Positions 55,549-64,000 of a DNA stretch of 64,000 bases are shown piece after piece. Origin of the DNA: Brachypodium distachyon. Lineage: Eukaryota > Streptophyta > Magnoliopsida > Poales > Poaceae. Within the stretch, counting starts at the first letter, position 1; each line of letters opens with the position of its first letter. The notes below the pieces were generated by a model that saw only the letters and a list, made by a program, of their open reading frames with translations, was not told where the DNA came from and ran no database searches. Position numbers and translations under genes: made by a program. The stretch spans positions 44,296,650-44,360,649 of the forward strand of contig NC_016134.3 in the NCBI RefSeq assembly GCF_000005505.3. Reading direction: 5' to 3'.

Positions 55549-58500
55549 TCACACATTGGGTGAACCAAGAAGCGAACGCCGCCGTCCTGATGAATTCCTA
55601 CGCCCCTTAAGCTGTCCAGATGATCGACTGCTTTCGGACTGTGAACCAGACTCATCTGGCATCTCTCCTTGCTGTATTTCCAAGTTTCTCACGGGAAGTG
55701 ACCCATGCCTTCTTCTTGTTTGCCTCGACCAGCAAAAGCACGCGATGCCAACCAACAATATGAGACAGAGTGACACAACAGCGAGGATTATGATGATAAT
55801 GCTTCCATGTCCTCCCCAATGATCCACCACCTGTGCAGGAGTATCTTTACCACGGAAGGTGTTCCTCCCTTTACAAGCTGAGAGTAAAAGAAAGTAAGAA
55901 CATCAATGGTTTTACGATTCAACTACTATGTTACTCTAATGAAACTTTGAACAGCTCTAAAAAAAGGAACAAGTAAAAACCTCTACCTGGCCGACATGTT
56001 TGAATAGGATACGTCCATTTGGTAACATTAGCTCTAGCCTTCCCATTGCAAGCAATGTATGACGTCGGCAACTTAGGTGTGAGCCCTCTATTAATGGTAT
56101 AACGACATAAACAGCACTCTCCACTCTCGCCAACAGGAGGCAACTCATCAATTGCATATAGCAATGATGTGCAGCAAGATGCAGAGGGCAAGTTTGATGA
56201 TCCATTGAAATGCTGGCATGATAAAGCTGAGATCCCAATCATGTTAAAGTTGCAATTTCCCTCCTTTGAATTAGGATCAAGTGCATCTGAGCTGACAAAA
56301 CACGCTGAGAAGAGGACAGCAAACAGAAAGACCATGGGCAACCGACTAATAAAAGCTGTAACAACAAAAAAATAGTTGAATGAAATGTACATAACAGATT
56401 ATAATGTAACAAGACTATGCCGTACAAATATAAAACAATGCCATGGTCCTATTACAATGGATGATAAATAACAATTAACATGCATATTTCCACATGTCAG
56501 ATTAGATGGTTAGCTTTGAACCAAAAGGAAGGTCAGCTACAATCACTTTCCTGTAGCAGATTGAAAGCATAGTTAAAAGTACATGGATTTCTAATCTTTC
56601 TAAGTTATACAACATTAAAATGTATGTGAATTTTCCTACAAAGTGAACAGTCACAAAGATCCAGATTTTTTTTACAAGAGACCCCGACCCCTACCCAATT
56701 CCAAGAAAATTCCTACTGTTTAGGGAAAGATGAAGCTACACCCGAGTGTACTGCTCCCCATACCTCCACCCCTTTTATGTGCCTCGGGACGTGCACATCC
56801 ATGTGGGGTGAGAGAGAGAGAGAGAGAGAGGGGCGCAGAACAAGAGCATGACATGCGCCGTCGCCATATGGGGGAGCCGCCACGCGCGCCGCAGCCATAT
56901 GTGCTGCTGCTGTCATGGGCCGCGCCGCCCCGCTGGAGGTGGACACAAAGATGCAGCGGTAGTGTCTCCAGGACACTCGGACGGCCACGATAGGAAGCGC
57001 AACACGCCCGGGTGTAGCAAATCCAGTCTCTATTGTTTATTAACTTCACTTTTTTTTACACCAATTTTAGTTCATTGAGACTGTAAAACTAGTATACGGC
57101 TAAAGCATCTGTTGAAGTACATGCATTCTTTTATTATGACATAAATGATGGTTTTCTACTCTGTTTGTGCAGATGACATCTTGGGAGTTTTGCAGCACTT
57201 TCTTCACAGAAACGCATAAGAACGCAAATGTTGATGTTCTCTAGAACATCCAAAGCCTGCGGGTCTTTCTATTATAGCAGTAAAGGGAACAACAAGAAAA
57301 GGAGAAGCTCCCTGCACAAACACAACAGCCTGCCTACTAAAAAGCTATAGCTCTAATTAAACATCAGGTGGTCTTGAGTGAGAACATGAGGGTTATGAAA
57401 CTGAAACAACAAACAAGTTAATGATAGAGAGAAGGCAAAAGAGCAAAGTTGAAGAACTTACTCTGAGGAAAGAGGTATCCTGAGCTTAGAGCAGAAGATT
57501 CGTAAGGTGCTAGCTGAAATACAAAATAATCATATGAAATGTATGGACAGGAAAATACACTAGTAAACTGTGTCTCTCTTTAAGAAAAGCATTCTGACCA
57601 AATCGGTTCTGCTAAGAAGAGGATACAGGGAAGATTGAAAATGCTATTTTATAACGATGAGGAATAAATTAATCTATAGTACTTCAGATGCTTTGATGCA
57701 AAATACTCTTGGAACATCATAAAATGTAGGGTAATGATTGATTGGGCTCTCTCTAAAATGTACGTTTGGTTTATAAAGGGTTCTAAGAAGCATTATTTGC
57801 ATTTTCGGAAGCAGGATCAATGATATTGGATACAAACAGAAATATCTAGTAGCAGAACACTTAACGTCAAAATGGAACAGACGCAAGCACAATAAAGCTT
57901 GTTTTCAACAGAACAGAGCCAACTACCCAGTTGCTGCTGTGAATCTATTTTTATATTGGATACATTCTTATAGGTTCCTTAAGCAAGGAGTAGACGTGCT
58001 GAGGGAAAAGCTTCTGCTAGTCCCTGGAGTTACCACTGTGATGGGTTCCAGTCAGTAATATCCTGTCTACTTTGTGTCTCTGAGCTTCTAAATGAGATAT
58101 TTCAACTAGACAAAGTCTGTTGTCCTACGTGTCTGGAAACATTTTTTTTTGTTTACTTTTTTTCGTAAAGGAGGGAACACCCCCTGGCAAGTTCACTTGG
58201 TTTGAACCCTTCTGTAAGAATACCTGTGAGTTTTAGGCTTTTAGCTTGTGGTTGCTACTGATGGTAATCGGAGATGGCTTGCCTCTTGCTAAGAAAAGTA
58301 GTTAACATCTTTACCATGATATTTGGCATGCAAGATTCTTCCAAAAAGTATGGCTAAGGCCTAAGGACAGATGATCCATCTACCTATTATATATTTAAAG
58401 TGTATGACAGGTTTAAAAAATGATACATATCCTAACATTTTATCAAATGTTTCTACGAAATAACTAGGTGAAGCAACCAGAGGAAAGAGAACCACTAGGC

Positions 58501-59789
58501 ACTTTATCTTGCTTTAGAATTCTTGCAAGAAAAGGAATTTTTTTTTGGCAAACTCAAAAAGGAAGATCCACTCTGCAATACCTTGTGCACAAAACGTGGT
58601 TGGAGTCACAGCATCTAAAGAAGCACAAAATCAAGAAAAAAGGGACCCCGATGAACATATGTGTGAATTTACAACAAACGGTGCTATACAGGTGCAAATG
58701 GTTCAGCCAAAAATGAACCCCACTCTTAAAACACCCCCGGTTTGTAAATTTGTAAACAAGGAACCATTGATGTACAGCGAACGCATGATTGTACTCTAGC
58801 ATTATAAACAAGAAATCATTATTGCGCAGTGAACACATTGCTTGCACTTTTGGTCCTTCAAGGAATAACACATAATAATTTTCTAAAACTTGGAAACCCG
58901 AGATTCAAAATTTTAACCTGTAAAATTGGGCGTAGACTAGAGTGCAAGACAAAGCTGGAAGCTCATACAGCAGAAATCATATGAGATGCAATTAACATCT
59001 CCTAGTCCCAATTAATGGATGTAGTCATAGTAGCACCGAAGGGGCGCTATTCATCAGATTTGAATTAAGAACCCATGATACTGACAATTCATTCCCAGAA
59101 ACAAAATATCTTGTTCAAAAAGGTACAAAATATGATAATAATGTAAACATCCGGCAGACATATTTTTCTGAAACTGTACGCCTAAACTTAATCCAGCTTT
59201 ACAAATCATCAGTAATGACAGGCTCATGTGAGAAAGACGTCATACCGCCTCTGTGGGGAAAATTGCCACTCGACGCTCATCTGTCTTAATACCCTTGTGC
59301 GTGAACTCCATTGGTGCATAGCCCTGGAAAATAGGTATAGATTGTGTTTTAGGAGAAAAATAGGTAGATTGTGATGCAAGCGAATCATATACCAGGTGAG
59401 ATCATCCGTATCGAATGACGGTGCGAAGCAACGATTGAAACGGAGCCCACTAGGCAACCCTCGCAGAAAACAAATCGAAGGCAAAAAAATCCGCTCGGTC
59501 TCGGCAACAACTTGTGCGCAGCCGCAGTTCGAACTGACGGACAAAAAAAGGAAAACCCCGAAGAACACTTGCGCAAAACTGCAGTAAAAGGAGCTATCCA
59601 GGGCGCAGATCATTCAAGCAAGCAAGAACGAACCCCACTCACAAAAATACCTAAGAGGAAACCCAAAAAAAACTCGAGAAGCAAAGTAGGCGGAGATGGT
59701 TTGCGAGCTACTGTACACACCGGAGCGGCGGCATTGGAGCTGGCGCCGCCGCTGGAGTCGAATCGCCCGGTGGACCTTTTGTGCACCAT
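55549..59789 (-). CDS. Two-helix membrane protein with extracellular eight-cysteine (LTP-like) motif
   Basis: Five exons, complement(join(55549..55877, 55987..56355, 57462..57513, 59246..59323, 59721..59789)), 298 residues; all phases agree. Layout: short polar N terminus (1-72); hydrophobic helix (about 73-89, PMVFLFAVLFSACFVSS); cysteine-rich ectodomain with Cys at 101, 113, 127-128, 147-148, 150, 169, 187 and 191, in the C..C..CC..CxC..C..C order of the lipid-transfer fold; second helix (about 214-239, SIIIIILAVVSLCLILLVG); then a basic, Ser/Arg-rich tail. Either a type I protein whose signal sequence is preceded by the three small exons as leader (start at Met74), or a two-pass protein as joined here. 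I do not know a characterised homologue. It lies between the two 815-bp inverted copies. Confidence 0.75.
56735..57018. mobile_element. Putative 284-bp inverted-repeat element in intron
   Basis: GCTACACCCGAGTGTACTGC at the left, and at the right the complement of GCTACACCCGGGCGTGTTGC. The interior is GC-rich with a (GA)n run at about 56811-56830. No convincing target duplication found, so the superfamily is undetermined. Lies in the intron 56356-57461 of the eight-cysteine gene. Confidence 0.5.
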
Positions 59790-60820
59790 CTTCCGAGTCG
59801 CAACGCGGATGGCCTGATCGAATCGCCGGAAACCCAACCGTGTTCACCTGGGGGCGAGGTGGACGAAGGAAGGTAAAGGAAGCCCCGCGGTTGGCCTTCG
59901 CCGGTGTTGACGCTCCTTTTGAGGCCGGCTTTGGTTTCAGAGAGCAGTCGTCGTCTAGCGACTAGGGGCTCGCTCCATGTCCGCCGTGCGATTCCCAAAT
60001 CGAGGGCTCAGATTTACCTGTCGATCAAATACAGAAAACACGCCTGCTGCTACTCTACCTTTTTTCTCTGAGAGTCTGAAGGGAGTCTACAAAGCCGCTA
60101 TACTTTTTACAAAAAGTTTACTGGGTATCTTATCTTGACAGAACTTGCAGAAAAATACAAAATGGCGTTGTTTGAATTTTCTTTTAAACATTGAACGATG
60201 GAATGATAATTAATGGTTAGCCTGACCCGTCTCTAGTCTCAAGTCCTGTTCCGATAAAAATCTCGTACTCCAACTAAATGTAGACATATTTAAACTAATA
60301 TTTAGGATCACTTATAATGGTAAACTAAAGAAATTTTGAGTGTAAATTTTTTTGACAATTTTTTAACTTTCACCTAGATTAAAGAAACTTTCAGAAATTA
60401 TTGTTGAAATCAGCAATTCTTTTTGTTTTTGCTCATTTGTGTGGTCAGTTGTACTAAGAACTAGCTAAGCGCTCAGCATGCACCTTGTGCATGCACACAA
60501 TTGATCATCAATACAAGCTCTGCGCTGGAGTACAATGTTAAGCAAAGAATTAGAAGAATTGTTTCCTTCTCTCTGCTCCTCCTGGCTTATCAGCAGCACC
60601 TATCTTTCCATGCCCAGTCCTGACTATCCTCCCCTACCAACTTGCAAGCACTAACACACACTCGACACACATAATAAAATTGCAACGTTTTTCGTTGTAT
60701 CTTTATTTCTCAAATAATACAAATTCAGAACATTATGCCTCCAAAATTAGAGAAGGCAGCAAACAACTTTATACTCTCTCCGTCCCGAAACAAGTGACGT
60801 GGATATAAATCCAAAGTTCC
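59790..60820. other. Intergenic
   Basis: Promoter side of the eight-cysteine gene, then AT-rich DNA. A lone Stowaway-type end (CTCTCTCCGTCCCGAAACAAG) lies near 60774. Nothing else recognised. Confidence 0.4.
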
Positions 60821-62348
60821 TCAGCATGCACCAGCTTCAAAGCCAAAGTTCCTCTGCTGGATATCAAACACAACCCTGAACGACCTCGTTGCTCTGTTCC
60901 CTAGAATCTGAACCCCCGGCACACCAGCGTCATCTGGTTGAAACGTCGAGCAAATGCTACCATCTGAAGTTTCATAATAGAACACATTCTCCGCTGGTAG
61001 CTTCAAGATAGATCTCGAAAATTTTATCTCAACAACTGGTAACTTACTCCAGTCTACTGAATCGCCGTTGGAATGGAAGCAAATCTCCTTGCTATCACTT
61101 CCCCGGACATACCCCTCAGCTACCATTGCCTTTGTCAGTGCCCTGTCTAGTGCACGAAACACTGGAGATAGAACGAAGGTTTCAACAGTGCCAGAATCAA
61201 CAACTGTCATTCTAGTCGTATAGACAGGTGGATCGACTTGGAGCCGCATCCCGTTGACCATCATGTCAAACTGCTGCAGAGCGTACACTGGTAAATGGGC
61301 GCCATAGTCAAACAGTTGAGTCAATATTAGCTTGTTACTATCTCTGACATATGGCCCGATCGACAGGAACCCCTCATTTTCTTGATTGCTGGGGAAGCAG
61401 TAGGAGAAGGCACTGTAATTCGTTAGCTGGGCTATCTGGTTGAAGAACGAGTAACTCTTATTCCCGAAACCAATGATACCTGCACTGTGTCCATTGTATC
61501 TATTATCTGAACCGCAGCCAAAGATGAACTTCTGAATGCTGTAGCTATTGGCAAGAGTGAGCCTGTCTTGGCTCAGGTACCCAGCCGAGTATTCTCCCGA
61601 TGCATACCGTAAGCTGTAGATGCAAGAGTCTTCCTCTTCGACGCAGCCAGAAGGAATATTTTGGCTCACGTGCATGTCATGGCACACCTGCGCTGAGCAT
61701 CCAACTCTCCGGTAAGTCGAGGAACTGGACGTGTTGAATGTTGGCCCAGCCCTTTGGTCTTGCGTATAGCAATGTACAATGCAGTATTGGCACTGAACCC
61801 AAGAGATGGTAGAGCCAGTATCAATGGTGACAAGATTAAAAACAGCTGGTGTGCCAAGGCTAATGCCCATGAAGAACTGGTTTTTACGGATACTGTCGTC
61901 CCCAATGACGGCGGAGTCTGGTATATTTGCAGCCTGGACCATCGAATTCAAGTACGGATGATATTTGTGGAATACAGGGAATTGGAATGCTCCATCAGCA
62001 TTCAAATGAACACCTGATACAAACAAACTCGTTCAGTAAACTATTCCCGCCGGCCATATTAAGTGACACAATATTACATGTATCTAGACGCTTTTTGTAT
62101 AGACATGAGAATATAACGATTTAACTAAATCCAAACAAGTACTCGTCTTTCATTAGAATCGTGATTCCATTCCCAATCAAAGGAGCAAAGATTCTTGGAT
62201 AACATATAGGATTAGAGACTACATTAAGTTAGATATGCACAAGAAGAGATCATGAATTACCGTAGGATGAGCCTGGGCTAGCGCTGCTGGATGACTGAAA
62301 GGTGCAGTTTAGCGCAAGAACAAGCAGGACTACAGGTGTGTACTCCAT
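60821..62348 (-). CDS. Atypical (A1B, nepenthesin/CND41-like) aspartic protease
   Basis: Two exons, complement(join(60821..62013, 62261..62348)), 426 residues. Exon 1 encodes the signal peptide (about 1-22, VVLLVLALNCTFQSSSSA) and joins in phase. Catalytic motifs are IDTGSTISW (Asp94) and VDSGTVETF (Asp302). Many Cys residues between about 104 and 160 match the nepenthesin-type insert, and the C-terminal ILGNRATRSFRVVFDIQQRNFGFEAGAC is the family ending. Such enzymes are secreted or vacuolar/plastid proteases acting in defence, senescence or reproduction. The prosegment is short (about 50 residues), which suggests little or no autoinhibition. It lies between the inverted 815-bp copies and is transcribed toward the eight-cysteine gene. 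Confidence 0.93.
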
Positions 62349-62682
62349 CTGTCATCTATAGTTGTAAACCGAAGGGCGAAGGGTAAAGGTGTTTGTTCGA
62401 ATGCAAAGAGCTGTTTTTACGTTTAATACATAGGTGGTGGCTGCAGGCTGCGTACCCATGCAAATCAAGCTCGCCACCTACCCATATGCACATGCATCAT
62501 GCTCTCGTTGCATTTGCATGCGCGCTCATGAGCAAATCCAGAGGACAGGTGCGGTGTCGTGTGTACACTTTCAGTTGATACGTCTTTCCTCGGGATTCAA
62601 ACTGCTTCATGGTTTATATGGATTTAAACAGTTATGATACAGAAATCAATGCGGAGAGGACGTGCTCCATCCTTCAAATATA

Positions 62683-62861
62683 CTTCTTCTGTTCCTGTCC
62701 AAAGTCATGACCAAGAATATAGAAAATCTACTAAGATCTACGATACCAAATGAGTATATATTTATAATAATTTTTTTAATAAAAGTTGTAGATGTTGCTA
62801 GAGTTTTCTATAAACACGGTCTTGAGACAAAAACAGTACTTGTCATATTTAGAAACGGAGG
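62683..62861. mobile_element. Stowaway-type MITE upstream of the protease gene
   Basis: 179-bp element: CTTCTTCTGTTCCTGTCC at the left, AGAAACGGAGG at the right, TA at 62681-62682 and 62862-62863, with AAATCTACTAAGATCTACGA / GTTGTAGATGTTGCTAGAG arms. Confidence 0.65.
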
Positions 62862-62904
62862 TATAGTAATAGTCACCGTTGAGGATAGTAGAGAGAATAT
62901 TCAG

Positions 62905-63185
62905 TGTCAGAGCATCTCTAGCAGGTTCACTAAAGTCATTTTCAATACCTAAAGACAGACATTGTCCCCTGAAAAGGTACCAAAACGCTCTCTAGCATGT
63001 TTCCTATCCCGTTCCAATTTCTACTTTTGTTTTAGAAAATTCCTTCTATTTCATCTTTCCCAAATATAGGGAACCCCCATTCCCTATTCTTACAAATCCA
63101 CTTGCGCCAAGCCAACCACCTCGATTCGAATTTTTCCTCTTCTTCGATCGACGCTGCACCGCGGCCATGCGATCGCCACCCGCCG
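62905..63185. other. Probable transposon terminus next to the right 815-bp copy
   Basis: CAGAGCATCTCTAGCAGGTT is a common terminal motif of grass DNA transposons. From here the sequence runs without a break into the right 815-bp copy, suggesting that the copy belongs to a longer element whose left end is here and whose other end lies beyond the window. Confidence 0.4.
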
Positions 63186-64000
63186 CCTGGACCCTCGGCG
63201 ACCCTCACCTAACCCCTGCGCCACCCCGACGTAATTCCTGGCCGAAATCAAGTCCACAGATGTGGGATCGAGGTCGCCAGAAGAGCAGTGGCGCCCGCTC
63301 CGGAGGAGCAGCAATGGCAGTGGCGGAGGAGCAAGAGAACGGCATGGGAAAGGTGGAGGAGCGGCAGGGTTGGGGCGGAGGAGGAGCAGGGAGCGGTTGA
63401 GGAGGAACAAAAGGGCGGCATGAAAGAGAGAGGAGAAGAGGGGTGAGGAAATTCTTTGTGACTGATTCATGGGACTCACGTGTCAGTGTGACGTATAAAA
63501 GGAAATAGAGAATGAAGTTTAGGGACAGGGGCAGATTCACGCATAGGGCAATTGGGGCTATAGCCCTAGGCATGAGATGGCTGCTACATGTATCGTGCCA
63601 TAGACATTTGGCAAAAAATAACTGATTAACAACGGATTAACTCTAGACTTACATACTTAGCCCAGTTTAGCTCTAGTTTGTGTACAATCTTGGATCCGTG
63701 ACTGTTTTGGGAAGTTGCTGGAGGAAGCAGTTATAAAATTGGTTTTAAGGAATCCAATTTTAGAGAACCTATTGAAAGATGCTAAGAGCATCTCTCTGGG
63801 TGTTACCGTCGCACCGTAGCACGGCTGAAAGTTTAAAAAAAAAGGGTGAGTTTATAAATTATGTGTCTTAAATTTTGTCTTGTCAAGGTCTTCTATTTCT
63901 AGATTAGTTTTGTTTTTCTATTTGTGTCTATAAATTTGGATTTGCAATTTTGTAGGATTGTAAACATATATATGAACTTACATGAAAAAAGACTCAATTT
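63186..64000 (-). repeat. 815-bp inverted repeat, right copy (reaches window end)
   Basis: Reverse complement of 54296-55110 with no difference that I could see, including a nine-base A/T run. Beyond 63186 the two copies diverge at once. It carries the same nested hAT-type MITE at 63526-63704. Confidence 0.9.
63526..63704. mobile_element. hAT-type MITE nested in the right 815-bp copy
   Basis: Identical to the element at 54592-54770, inverted, with the same flanking 8-bp near-duplication. It was therefore inserted before the host segment was duplicated. Confidence 0.8.

Overview
The window is nuclear DNA from a grass, most likely a small-genome Pooideae such as Brachypodium. The grounds are GC-rich first exons with GT-AG introns, many Stowaway-type MITEs with CTCCCTCCGT ends and TA target duplications, a miniature LTR element primed by initiator Met-tRNA, and about 15 genes or gene fragments in 64 kb. 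Species assignment is inference. Most genes are multi-exon, so I rebuilt them by joining exons at consensus splice sites with matching reading phase.

Left third (1-26 kb): a small secreted cysteine-rich gene (1.9-2.4 kb), then a cluster of three FLOWERING LOCUS T-like PEBP genes: FT-A (minus, 4.8-7.0 kb), FT-B (minus, 16.0-16.8 kb) and FT-C (plus, 21.3-22.3 kb). All three keep the FT-type Tyr in REYLHW but have Ala in place of FT Gln140 and lack the LYN triad. They share a promoter block 300-450 bp upstream and TATAAATA boxes. FT-B has lost intron 1 exactly. FT-A's last intron holds a miniature LTR element and a Mutator-like MITE. Between FT-A and FT-B lies a tandem pair of small genes with repeated RWD motifs and a PNRC-like C-terminal motif; the second copy is frameshifted.

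Middle (26-44.2 kb): an RWP-RK (RKD-like) transcription factor, a C3HC3H zinc-finger protein resembling KANSL2/INO80D, an NPF (NRT1/PTR) transporter convergent with it, a repeat-rich stretch, and a DUF1685 gene.

Right third (44.2-64 kb): a CDPK C-terminal gene fragment, a non-LTR retro-insertion with a 14-bp target duplication, a wall-associated receptor kinase convergent with a BiP/Hsp70-like gene that encodes only a degenerate ATPase domain, a five-exon membrane protein with an eight-cysteine motif, and an atypical aspartic protease. The last two lie between two apparently identical 815-bp inverted copies of a transposon-derived segment, the right copy reaching the window end.

I found no rRNA, tRNA, CRISPR or complete autonomous transposon. 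Most long open frames in the GC-rich blocks near 2.9-3.5, 8.3-8.6, 11.2-11.6 and 22.7-23.3 kb look like composition artefacts.
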